This document shows positions 48,059 through 56,391 of a DNA stretch of 64,000 bases, piece by piece (position 1 is the stretch's first letter; the number at the start of each line of letters is the position of its first letter). A program made the translations under genes and the position numbers. The DNA lies in assembly GCF_916618915.1 (NCBI RefSeq), contig NZ_CAKAKE010000001.1:930001-994000 (forward strand), in the 5' to 3' direction. Source of the DNA: Stenotrophomonas sp. Marseille-Q4652 (GTDB lineage Bacteria; Pseudomonadota; Gammaproteobacteria; Xanthomonadales; Xanthomonadaceae). Under the pieces are notes generated by a model. It did not search any database, had not been told where the DNA came from, and was given only the letters and a program-made list of their open reading frames with translations.

Positions 48059-49828
48059 ATGAGCCTCCTACTGAACCCGGGAACCGTCTGCATGGCCAAC
48101 GGGCGAGTGATCCAGATCGACGGGGCGAGTTCGATTTCGCAAGTGGATGCGCGAGACATGGGGACGGGGAAGATGATCACCGTTCCCATTGCCCAGATCG
48201 AGGCACTTCCTTCGACCGGCGCTGGTAGGGAGGCAGGAACCATCCACGAAGCGGAATGGAGGCGGTGTACCGAGCTTGCCAAGGATCTGAGTGCCCTGCT
48301 TGATTGCAGGGAGGTACCTCGAGTTGCTCTCACGAAGCTAGCCAAGCGATACGAGCTGAGTGTCCGCCAGCTGCAGCGCATCCGTGCCGCCTTTGCGAAA
48401 GATCCAAGGGCCAGCACCCTAGCCAGGAAACCAGGTGGCCGGCCGCTCGGATTCTGTCGGCTCGACCCACGGGTCGATGCATTGATCCGGCACGTCATCG
48501 CCAAGCACTACATGCGTCGCGAAAAGCCGCCCAAGGAATACGTGGTGGTCCGTGCCCAGTCGATGGCGCGCCGACTTCAGCTGCCGATGCCGTCACGCAA
48601 GGCGATCTTGCTGCGCTTGAACCAGGAGATCGGTGTCGCCTCGGACATGGCACGCGAGGGCGGGCCAGCCGCCCATCAAAAGTGGCGGCCACGAGTGGGA
48701 GGTCTGAGGGTCGAACGGCCTCTGGACCTGATCCAGATCGATCACACTCGCGCTGACGTCATGGTCCTGAGCGACGACCGTCTCGAAGTGTTGGGCCGTC
48801 CCTGGATCACCTTGGCGATCGACGTGGCGACTCGCTGCGTACTCGGCATGTACATCTCGATGGAGGCACCTTCATCGGTGTCGGTCTCGCTGTGCATCGA
48901 GCATGTCGTCCTGCCAAAGCCGGAGAACGCCACGGATCCTGGAATCTGGCCGATGTACGGCAAGCCGAGAAGGATTCTGGTCGATAACGGAAAAGACTTT
49001 CGCAGCATGGCGCTGGAGCGAGGCTGCGACGAACACCAGATCGACCTGACGTGGCGCCCGGTCAGGACACCGCACTACGGAGGTCACATCGAGCGGCTGA
49101 TCGGCACGCTCATGAAAATTGCCCATCTCCTGCCGGGCACCACTTTCAGCAACGTCCGGGAACGGGGGAACTACGACAGCGAAGGCAAGGCCCGCCTGAC
49201 CCTGGAGGAGTTCCGTCAATGGATGACGCAGAAGGTCTGCAGGTTCTATCACCAGCGCAACCATCGCGTGCTTGGCTTGCCCCCGATCGTTGCGTGGGAG
49301 CGCAGTCTCACTGATGCGGCAGGAAACATCACCAGTCCCCCATTGATTGCGCGGCCAAGGGACTTCCGGATGGATTTCCTGCCCTTCGAAACGCGCCTAG
49401 TGCGTCGCACCGGGATCGAGCTCAGGGGATCGCGCTACTGGCATGACGATCTGGTTCCCATGCTCCGCTCGGATGCGCCTGTACGGGTCCGCTATGACCC
49501 AAGAGATCCGAGCGAGGTCTGGATACGACGCTCGGACGGGGTGCTGGTGACGGCAGCCCTGATCGGCGGCCGCGCGGCGGAAGCTACTCTCGGCAGGAAG
49601 GTCGATCGGATCACGCAAGCCAGACTTCACGCCGAAACAGACAAGGGGTTCGAGGTCACCGACCGCATCGAGGCCATTGCGCAGAACGCTACCCGTGCGG
49701 CTCGCGGCGGGAAACGCCCCGACAAGCGTGGCGCGTCTTCTAGAGAGGCAAATCCCGCAGAGCCGTCGCCAATCGTAGATGTGTCGATCCCCAGCCATGC
49801 CGCCCTTCAGCTTGAAGAATGGAGCTGA
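48059..49828 (+). CDS. tniA: TniA/TnsB-like DDE transposase
   Basis: 589 residues from ATG 48059, preceded by AAGGAGG. N-terminal HTH domains include LTKLAKRYELSVRQLQRIRA. The rve catalytic core carries DLIQIDHTRADVMVLSDDRL (first Asp), PRRILVDNGKDFRSMALERG (second Asp) and TPHYGGHIERLIGTLMKIAH (Glu). The C-terminal Mu-type beta-barrel follows (RLVRRTGIELRGSRYWHDDL). Size and order with an AAA protein and a TniQ protein identify the Tn5053/Tn402/Tn7-like family. The gene end overlaps tniB by ten bases. It cuts and joins the transposon ends. Confidence 0.93.
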   Translation: MSLLLNPGTVCMANGRVIQIDGASSISQVDARDMGTGKMITVPIAQIEALPSTGAGREAGTIHEAEWRRCTELAKDLSALLDCREVPRVALTKLAKRYELSVRQLQRIRAAFAKDPRASTLARKPGGRPLGFCRLDPRVDALIRHVIAKHYMRREKPPKEYVVVRAQSMARRLQLPMPSRKAILLRLNQEIGVASDMAREGGPAAHQKWRPRVGGLRVERPLDLIQIDHTRADVMVLSDDRLEVLGRPWITLAIDVATRCVLGMYISMEAPSSVSVSLCIEHVVLPKPENATDPGIWPMYGKPRRILVDNGKDFRSMALERGCDEHQIDLTWRPVRTPHYGGHIERLIGTLMKIAHLLPGTTFSNVRERGNYDSEGKARLTLEEFRQWMTQKVCRFYHQRNHRVLGLPPIVAWERSLTDAAGNITSPPLIARPRDFRMDFLPFETRLVRRTGIELRGSRYWHDDLVPMLRSDAPVRVRYDPRDPSEVWIRRSDGVLVTAALIGGRAAEATLGRKVDRITQARLHAETDKGFEVTDRIEAIAQNATRAARGGKRPDKRGASSREANPAEPSPIVDVSIPSHAALQLEEWS

Positions 49829-50751
49829 CGGACATGAGCGATTTCAGACACCTTGACCCCTCGGCACGTGGGCAACTTGACCTGCCTGATGAAGAGCGAG
49901 CCGGCCGCATGCTCATCGAGCGATTCATCATGCACGAACGGCTGCTCCCAGTTCTTGACCACATCGAGTTCCTCATCCGAATGCCTTCCCAGACAAGGGC
50001 CAATGGGCTGGTTGTCTCCGGCAAGCCTGGTTCCGGAAAGACCATGCTGTCCCGTGCCGTCCTTCGCCGTCACCCTCCGACGCCGGCAATGGCCGGAAGG
50101 GCGGCCGGCCAACCAGTGCTGGCCATCAACATGACCAATGCCCGGGAAGCGAAAACGCTCTACAGCCGGATCCTGGTCCGGTTCGGAGTTCCTGAGCCCA
50201 GCCGCTACTCGGGAAGCGGCCGGGAGCGCATGGTGATCAAGCTCTGCCGAGCAGCGAATCTCAGGTTGCTGGTCGTCGACGAGATCCAGGACATCCTGAC
50301 GACGACAGCACGCCAGCAGCGCATCGCATTGGACACCATCAAGTTCCTCATGAACGAGTTGTCTTTGCCGATCCTCATATTGGGGACATCCCAGGCACCC
50401 GCGGCGATGCAGGTCGATGAGCACTTGAACGCGCGTTTCAAGTACCGGGAGTTGCCTATCTGGACGCGCGATGCGTACCTGAAGAACTTCCTCGATGCAT
50501 TGGAGAAGGCGCTTCCGTTGCGCAAGCCCTCCTATCTGTCTTCGCCGACGCTCTCGACGGAGTTGACGCGACTGTCGAGGGGCGTTCTGCAGACGATCGT
50601 TCAGTTGGTGACCCACGCCGCTGCCCATGCCGTCGAGTGCGGAGAAGATCGGATCACGGCGGCGCTATTGGAACGCGCCATGATCGAACCGCCGCTGGCT
50701 GCTGCGAGACAAGCGGCTCTACAGATCGAACTTCGGAGGATCGATGCTTGA
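49819..50751 (+). CDS. tniB: TniB AAA+ transposition regulator
   Basis: 310 residues (ATG 49819 or 49834). Walker A GLVVSGKPGSGKTMLSRAVL, Walker B LRLLVVDEIQDILTTTARQQ, sensor region SLPILILGTSQAPAAMQVDE and an Arg-containing box LNARFKYRELPIW. This is the TniB/TnsC type of ATPase that forms filaments on target DNA and recruits TniA. Stop overlaps the tniQ start by eight bases. Intact. Confidence 0.92.
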   Translation: MELTDMSDFRHLDPSARGQLDLPDEERAGRMLIERFIMHERLLPVLDHIEFLIRMPSQTRANGLVVSGKPGSGKTMLSRAVLRRHPPTPAMAGRAAGQPVLAINMTNAREAKTLYSRILVRFGVPEPSRYSGSGRERMVIKLCRAANLRLLVVDEIQDILTTTARQQRIALDTIKFLMNELSLPILILGTSQAPAAMQVDEHLNARFKYRELPIWTRDAYLKNFLDALEKALPLRKPSYLSSPTLSTELTRLSRGVLQTIVQLVTHAAAHAVECGEDRITAALLERAMIEPPLAAARQAALQIELRRIDA

Positions 50752-51616
50752 AGCTGAACCCGCCCGCCAGCGTTGGTGGATTCGGCCGCCGATGCCGGAC
50801 GAAACGCTGCGTTCGGTCATCAACCGCGCCGCCGCGCTATACGAGTGCCCGCCCAAGCGGCTGTGGGAATGCCTGAACTGGGACGACCCGCAACCGTACG
50901 GGGAAATCGACTCACCCGCTCTCCGCGTGCTGCGCAGGATGGCCATCGCTATGGGGCTGCCACCCTCCGACCTGTCTGCTCAGCGCCTGCCGGACGCTCC
51001 TTGGCTCCTTGCCCCACAAGCGGATGAGGTCTATTGCCCCTTGTGCTGGACAGACGACCGGCGCCGAGGTGACCCACTATGGTTCCGTCGCGGGTGGAGG
51101 CGGGTTCTTCGCACCCGGTGCGCGGTTCATGGATTCCCGCTCCTTCTCTGCCCAGAGCAGTGGACTAGCTGGCCCCAGGTCCGCGAGTTCCAACTCCCCG
51201 ACCTGACCGCACACGAGCAGCGGATTCTTGAGTTGATTGCGTCATTTGGGGAAAGCCTCGAGCGCAGCTTGTATGAGGGCGCTCCCTGGCCCGCAAACCT
51301 GGCCGGTAATCCTCATGCCGCGCGCCAGCTGCTCATCGCCGTCAGCTTCAACATGAACAAAGTCAGGGACATCCCTTTAACGAAGTGCATCCAGACCAGC
51401 GGGAACCTCGCGATGTACGTCCACGGTCCTTCGCACCACCAAGAACCGGTCAAAAAGCTGCGATGGGACGGGTACCGGGAGATCGCCGATCCGTCGATTC
51501 GGCGCGCAAGCCTTTGGATCGCGGCATGGGAACTGATGCGCGAGCGTCCAGATGAGTTGTCGCCAGGATTGAGCAGGCTCCCGCCCGTGGTCGGACCCGC
51601 TGTCTGGCGTGTTTGA
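50744..51616 (+). CDS. tniQ: TniQ target-site protein
   Basis: 290 residues. N-terminus WWIRPPMPDETLRSVINRAA is a TniQ opening. A zinc finger follows with VYCPLCWTDDRRRGD and LRTRCAVHGFPLLLCPEQW. The C-terminal half is helical without a recognisable DNA-binding fold. TniQ/TnsD proteins choose the insertion site; the element lies against the 3' end of crcB, which may be its preferred target or a random landing site. No resolvase (tniR) gene is seen after it. Confidence 0.9.
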   Translation: MLEAEPARQRWWIRPPMPDETLRSVINRAAALYECPPKRLWECLNWDDPQPYGEIDSPALRVLRRMAIAMGLPPSDLSAQRLPDAPWLLAPQADEVYCPLCWTDDRRRGDPLWFRRGWRRVLRTRCAVHGFPLLLCPEQWTSWPQVREFQLPDLTAHEQRILELIASFGESLERSLYEGAPWPANLAGNPHAARQLLIAVSFNMNKVRDIPLTKCIQTSGNLAMYVHGPSHHQEPVKKLRWDGYREIADPSIRRASLWIAAWELMRERPDELSPGLSRLPPVVGPAVWRV

Positions 51617-51805
51617 CGCATCCTTAACCCTTTGAAGGGGTGATTGATCCGTAGCCATGGCGCGCAGTCCGGTCATGGCCCTTAACCGCGTCGCTTCCCA
51701 AACGTGCAGGGGCGAGGCGCTCCTGAGATCGCACCAAAGGACCCTTACAATTCAATTGGTTACGGTGAAATGATCTTTTGCGACATGGTTAAAAGGTTAC
51801 CGACA
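51617..51805 (+). mobile_element. probable right end of the Tni transposon
   Basis: Reading inward from 51805 on the minus strand the sequence begins TGTCGGTAACCTTTTAACCA and contains TTAACCATGTCGC. A related motif TTAACCGCGTCGC stands on the plus strand at 51691-51703. TGT-starting ends with internal TniA-site repeats fit Tn5053/Tn7-like elements. Outside 51805 the DNA is chromosomal crcB. The exact terminus is an inference from sequence pattern. Confidence 0.55.
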
Positions 51806-52179
51806 CGTGCGCCCAGCCAGACCAGCAGCATTCCCCCTGCCAGGCTGATGCCCAGGTACAGCGGGATCAGCGCATTGCGGGCTTCGCGCTGGAACACCAG
51901 GGTTTCCACCATCAGCGACGAAAACGTGGTCAGGCCGCCGAGCACGCCCACGATCAGGAACGCGCGCCAGTAATTTTCGCCAGCACGGCCTTCCAGCCAC
52001 ACCAGCAGGAAGCCGGCGGCCAGTGCGCCGACCAGGTTCACCGTCAGCGTTCCCCAGGGAAAGCCGCTGCCAAGGCTGCGCAGCAGGCTCGCGCCGACCA
52101 GGAACCGCAGCACGGCGCCGAGGGCGCCACCGGCTGCAACCAGCGAGATCTGTTGCCACAGCGATGCCGACGGCGTCAT
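51760..52179 (-). CDS. crcB: CrcB/Fluc fluoride channel, C-terminus completed by transposon sequence
   Basis: 139 residues from ATG 52179. Four helices with the Fluc landmarks GALGAVLRFLVGASLL, FPWGTLTVNLVGALAAGFLL and GVLGGLTTFSSLMVETLVF (the TTFSS fluoride-binding motif). It forms a dimeric fluoride exporter in the inner membrane. The last codons GNLLTMSQKIISP, with a stop at 51760, appear to come from the transposon end that starts near 51805; the native end probably lay within a few residues of VWLGARV. The channel core is unaffected. Confidence 0.92.
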   Translation of the reverse strand: MTPSASLWQQISLVAAGGALGAVLRFLVGASLLRSLGSGFPWGTLTVNLVGALAAGFLLVWLEGRAGENYWRAFLIVGVLGGLTTFSSLMVETLVFQREARNALIPLYLGISLAGGMLLVWLGARVGNLLTMSQKIISP

Positions 52180-52282
52180 GGATTGCTTCCGTAGCGGGTC
52201 TGGGTAACGACCGCTGCGCCGCGGTAAGGGTTGGCCGCAACTCCGGCCACCAACATTGCAGTCTTGCCGGCAGTGGCCAGCA

Positions 52283-53644
52283 TCACTGGTTCTTCCCGGC
52301 CCGCGCCTGTTCGCGCATCGCCCGCAGCCGATCCAGCTTTTCCTTGAGCTTGATCTCCATGCCGCGCTCCACCGGGCGGTAGTACACGCGCTCGCCCATG
52401 GCATCCGGGAAACCGGTCTGGTCCAGTGCGATGCCGCCTTCGGCGTCGTGGTCGTACTGGTATTCCTTGCCGTAGCCGAGTTCCTTCATCAGCCTGGTCG
52501 GCGCATTGCGCAGGTGCAGCGGGACTTCCTGGGTGCCGGTCTCGCGCACTTCCTGCTTGGCCAGGTTGAAGGCCGCATAGCCGGCGTTGGACTTGGCGGT
52601 GCTGGCCAGGTACAGCACCAGCTGGGCAAATGCGAGCTCGCCCTCGGGGCTGCCCAGCCGCTCGTAGATGTCCCAGGCCTCCAGCGCCATGGTCTGCGCG
52701 CGCGGATCGGCCAGGCCGATGTCCTCGATGGCCATCCGCGTCAGCCGGCGCGCCAGATAGGACGGATCGCAGCCGCCGTCGAGCATCCGCGTCAGCCAGT
52801 ACAGCGCGGCGTCCGGGTTGGAGCTACGCACGGATTTGTGCAGGGCCGAGATCTGGTCGTAGAACTGCTCACCGCCTTTGTCGAAGCGCCGGGTACGATC
52901 GGCCAACACCTGCAGCAGGGTCTGCGGAGTGATGCGACCGCCCTCGCCCACGGCCAGTTCGGCGGCGATCTCCAGCAACGTCAGGGCCCGGCGCACGTCG
53001 CCGTCGGCGGCGCTGGCGATCTCCAGCAGCGACTCGTCGCTGACCTCGAGCCCCTCGCCTCCCAGCCCGCGCTCGCTGTCCGCCAGGGCACGCTTGAGCG
53101 CCTCGACGATGTCCTGCGGCGAGACTGCTTCGAGCACATGCACACGACAGCGCGAAAGCAGCGCCGAATTGAGTTCAAACGAGGGATTTTCGGTGGTCGC
53201 GCCGACGAACAGGATGGTGCCGCGCTCGATGTGCGGCAGGAATGCATCCTGCTGGGCCTTGTTGAAGCGGTGCACCTCGTCCACGAACAGGACAGTGCGA
53301 CGGCCCTCGGCGAAACGCTGCGCGGCTTCGGCCAGCACCTGGCGGACCTCGGGCAGGCCTGACAGCACGGCCGAGATCGCACGGAACTCGGCATCGGCGT
53401 AATGCGCCAGCAACAGCGCCAGGGTGGTCTTGCCGCAGCCCGGCGGCCCCCACAGGATCATCGAGTGCACGCGCCCGGATTCCATCGCACGGCGCAGGGC
53501 GGTGCCGGGGGCAAGCAGGCGCTTCTGCCCGACCATCTCGTCCACGTTGCGCGGACGCATGCGTTCTGCGAGCGGACGCATGCCCTCGCGGTCAACGCTC
53601 AGCAGGTCGGGAGTATCAAAGGAGGTATTTCGGGATCTGGCCAC
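52283..53644 (-). CDS. rarA: replication-associated recombination protein A (RarA/MgsA)
   Basis: 453 residues. AAA+ ATPase: GQKRLLAPGTALRRAMESGR, Walker A ILWGPPGCGKTTLALLLAHY, Walker B TVLFVDEVHRFNKAQQDAFL, sensor ENPSFELNSALLSRCRVHVL. The C-terminal MgsA domain has DPSYLARRLTRMAIEDIGLA and GYGKEYQYDHDAEGG. It acts at stalled replication forks, with clamp-loader-like structure. Separate from the lolA gene by about 40 bp and probably in one operon with it, as in other xanthomonads. Confidence 0.96.
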   Translation of the reverse strand: MARSRNTSFDTPDLLSVDREGMRPLAERMRPRNVDEMVGQKRLLAPGTALRRAMESGRVHSMILWGPPGCGKTTLALLLAHYADAEFRAISAVLSGLPEVRQVLAEAAQRFAEGRRTVLFVDEVHRFNKAQQDAFLPHIERGTILFVGATTENPSFELNSALLSRCRVHVLEAVSPQDIVEALKRALADSERGLGGEGLEVSDESLLEIASAADGDVRRALTLLEIAAELAVGEGGRITPQTLLQVLADRTRRFDKGGEQFYDQISALHKSVRSSNPDAALYWLTRMLDGGCDPSYLARRLTRMAIEDIGLADPRAQTMALEAWDIYERLGSPEGELAFAQLVLYLASTAKSNAGYAAFNLAKQEVRETGTQEVPLHLRNAPTRLMKELGYGKEYQYDHDAEGGIALDQTGFPDAMGERVYYRPVERGMEIKLKEKLDRLRAMREQARAGKNQ

Positions 53645-53686
53645 CGCGGCATTCTATCGCGGTGGCCAGTGGCAACACGTCGTGGC

Positions 53687-54328
53687 TCAGCGGTCGCCGA
53701 CCACGTCCACGTCCTTGCCCGGGATGTAACGGAAGGTGTTGGCGGCGAAGCTCGGGTTGCGCTTCCAGCCGGTGAAGTTGATCACCGTGCGCTGGCCCAC
53801 CGCATCGAGCACCTCCATGCGCCCCAGCCCCTCCTTGCCGAAGCCCAGCGCGGCGTACTGGAAGCTGGCCTCGGTGTTGACCTTGGGCGTGAGCGACAAC
53901 CACTGCATGCCGTCGCGCGGCGCGGCCTCCTCGCTGACGTCGTACTGGCGGTCCAGCAGCGCTGGATTGATCAGCGCGGTGAGCGGGCTGTTCTGCTCCT
54001 GCTCGCCCTGCTCGCGCACGGTGGCCTGCGACAGGTCGGGCTCGTAGACCCACACCTTCTTGCCGTCGGCCACGATCAGCTGCGGATGCGGGCGCACGTA
54101 TTCCCAGCGGAACAGGCGCGGCGCCGACAGCGCGACCTTGCCGCTGGAGGTTTCCTTGACCTTGCCGCGGGCGTCGAACACCTGCTGCGAGAACTGGCCT
54201 TCCAGGCCCTTGAGGCCACTGGTGAAGGCCTTGAGCTCGTCGCGGCCGCCGGCATCGGCATTGCCGGACGCAAGGCCGGCGACGGCCAGAGTGGTAGCGA
54301 TCAGGCTGTGGCGGAGGAAAGCGTGCAT
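53687..54328 (-). CDS. lolA: LolA outer-membrane lipoprotein carrier
   Basis: 213 residues from ATG 54328, with a signal peptide (RHSLIATTLAVAGLASGNAD). Mature LolA motifs: FTSGLKGLEGQFSQQVFDAR, ALSAPRLFRWEYVRPHPQLI, VADGKKVWVYEPDLSQATVR and FGKEGLGRMEVLDAVGQRTV. It shuttles lipoproteins from LolCDE to LolB through the periplasm. Standard length. The frame open beyond the start is read-through of non-coding DNA. Confidence 0.96.
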   Translation of the reverse strand: MHAFLRHSLIATTLAVAGLASGNADAGGRDELKAFTSGLKGLEGQFSQQVFDARGKVKETSSGKVALSAPRLFRWEYVRPHPQLIVADGKKVWVYEPDLSQATVREQGEQEQNSPLTALINPALLDRQYDVSEEAAPRDGMQWLSLTPKVNTEASFQYAALGFGKEGLGRMEVLDAVGQRTVINFTGWKRNPSFAANTFRYIPGKDVDVVGDR

Positions 54329-54429
54329 GGCGGACCCGGTAGTCGTTGGAACTGGGCGGCCAGTGTGCCGCGAAATAGCTGAATGGGCGATCAGGATCTG
54401 CTGCCACAACCGTCCGGGTTGCCGGTGAT

Positions 54430-56361
54430 TCAGCGCGGCTGCGCAACCCGGCCCAGATCGCCGTAGATGACCTGGCTGCGGAAGCCGCGACGCACCTGCT
54501 GGTACAGCTCCCGGAACAGCAGATAGTCCTGCGGCTGGCACAGCTGCCCTTCCCCGCGCACGGCCCGCTGTTCGAGTTCGTGCTCCGCCACCACCCGGCT
54601 GCCGTCGCGTCGCCAACGTACGCTGTAGCGCCCGGCCGCGTTGCTGAAATCGATATCGCGCGGCACCGCCACTACTGGCACGGAGTCCGGGAACTGCAGC
54701 TCGTAGCGCTCCTGCTGGCGGCTGCCGGTGCAGTGGAACGGCGACTCGATGGCTGGCGACGAGGTGCGGGCATGCAGGTCGCGGAACGAGTCGGCGCCCG
54801 GCATCTGCGGCAGCTGCAGGCCACCGGGTTCGTCGAAATCCACGTGGTCGGTGGCCTGGAAACGGTAGCCGTAGGTGAAGGGCCGGGTCAGGTCCTGCGG
54901 TGAGCCGCTGGCTTCCAGCCTGCCGCTGCCGCTGAAGCCGGACGAAGCCAGGATCGACTCTTCCACCCGGCCGCGGTTGTGGCCGGTCAGGCGCGCGAAC
55001 GAGGAGCGCATGCCCATTTCCGCCGTATCGCCGGGCAATAGACGGGTCTGCCCGGAGACATCGCCATTGCGCTCGAACACGAAGCTGGCTTCCGCGCGCC
55101 GTTCGTCGCGGCTGGCGTCGTTGGCCGGCGTGCGCGCCAGCTTGCCATCGCGGGTATGCACAACCGGCGCACCGAGGTTGGCGGCGGGCAGCTGGCCGAA
55201 CCGTGCGTAGGGGCTGGTCGCGTCCAGGTACAGGTCGAATTCGGGCAGGTAGTTGATGGCGTGGTTGAAGCGGCCCAGCACTGGCACCGGCGGCAGGGTC
55301 GGCCCGCCGCCCGCGCCGATCAGCACCGGCGTGCTGTCGATCCCCCTGGCCGCGAGGAGTGCCTGCAGCAAGGCCACGTGGTCCTTGCAGTCGCCGTAAT
55401 GGTTGCCGAGCACCTCGGTCGCGGAATTGGGCTCCAGCCCGCCATTGCCCAGGTACACCGCCACATAGCGGATGTTCTGCGCCACCCAGCGGTACAGTGC
55501 CGCGGCCTGTTCTCGGCGGTCTTCGATGCCCAGCGTCAGCCGTGTGGCCAGCGCACTGATTTCCGGCGTGACCTCCGCGGCCGGGGCCGCCTTGAGGTGG
55601 TAGGCCGTGCCCATCTGCGACCAGCCCCGGTAGGTGCTGGCCATGATGATCGGACTGAACTCCCAGGCCGCCGCGCTCCAGTTCTGCGCCTTCATCGGCG
55701 ACAGGTTGCGGTGGTGCCACTGCCAGTGCGCCTTGCCATCGCGGATCGTGGGCCTGCTGCCGCCCTCCACGTCGCGGGCGTGGATGTTCAAGGCCATGCC
55801 AGCGGGCGCGACCAGCGAGACCTGGGCGTCGTCATAGCGGGTGTACACGCTGAAGGTTTCCCACAGCCCGAAATAGCCGGGGAAGTACGGTTGGTTCTGC
55901 GAACGGCGGGTGCGGTAGACGATGCGCGTGCCCGGCGACAGGTTCGGGAACACCAGCACCCTCACCTTGCGGTCGGCATACATCGCAGCCGAGGCGCTGG
56001 AATAGCTTTCCTGGGTGTAGATGCGCTCGGGCGGAACGTCGCGGCGATGGCCGTCGGGAGTCACCGAGTACGCGGCCAGCACTTCCAGCGCTTCCATCCG
56101 CTCGCTGTAGTCCAGCCGCACCTGGCTGAACTGGTCGACGCCGGCCTTGGTGTGCAGCTGGATCTCGTATTCCTCGGTACGCACGCTGGAGGCATCGGCG
56201 CGCACCTCGTAGTCGCTGCGGTAGCGGACCACGCTGTAATGGTTGCCGGGCTCCTCGTCAGCCGCGGTGACGGGTGCGGCCTCCTGCGCAGGTGCGGTGA
56301 TCGACCACAGCGCCAGCACCGCCATCAACAACCATCGTGTCCCTGACATGCATTTCCCCAA
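54430..56361 (-). CDS. DUF3857 / transglutaminase-like periplasmic protein
   Basis: 643 residues (ATG 56361, or ATG 56349 four codons later, both before the signal peptide WLLMAVLALWSITAPAQ). The first half is a beta-rich DUF3857 domain (QLHTKAGVDQFSQVRLDYSE, LVFPNLSPGTRIVYRTRR). A transglutaminase core follows with VLGNHYGDCKDHVALLQALL (Cys), LGRFNHAINYLPEFDLYLDA (His and Asp). It may be a papain-like peptidase or an inactive binding module of the envelope. The same gene lies beside lolA/ftsK in related genomes, so it is ordinary here. Confidence 0.88.
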   Translation of the reverse strand: MGKCMSGTRWLLMAVLALWSITAPAQEAAPVTAADEEPGNHYSVVRYRSDYEVRADASSVRTEEYEIQLHTKAGVDQFSQVRLDYSERMEALEVLAAYSVTPDGHRRDVPPERIYTQESYSSASAAMYADRKVRVLVFPNLSPGTRIVYRTRRSQNQPYFPGYFGLWETFSVYTRYDDAQVSLVAPAGMALNIHARDVEGGSRPTIRDGKAHWQWHHRNLSPMKAQNWSAAAWEFSPIIMASTYRGWSQMGTAYHLKAAPAAEVTPEISALATRLTLGIEDRREQAAALYRWVAQNIRYVAVYLGNGGLEPNSATEVLGNHYGDCKDHVALLQALLAARGIDSTPVLIGAGGGPTLPPVPVLGRFNHAINYLPEFDLYLDATSPYARFGQLPAANLGAPVVHTRDGKLARTPANDASRDERRAEASFVFERNGDVSGQTRLLPGDTAEMGMRSSFARLTGHNRGRVEESILASSGFSGSGRLEASGSPQDLTRPFTYGYRFQATDHVDFDEPGGLQLPQMPGADSFRDLHARTSSPAIESPFHCTGSRQQERYELQFPDSVPVVAVPRDIDFSNAAGRYSVRWRRDGSRVVAEHELEQRAVRGEGQLCQPQDYLLFRELYQQVRRGFRSQVIYGDLGRVAQPR

Positions 56362-56391
56362 AGGCGTGTCTGTGGTGGATGGCGCCGCCGC

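Noticed and set aside
53687..55720. Long frame extending lolA upstream to 55720
   Set aside because: The part beyond ATG 54328 overlaps the DUF3857 gene in another frame; the signal peptide marks the true lolA start.
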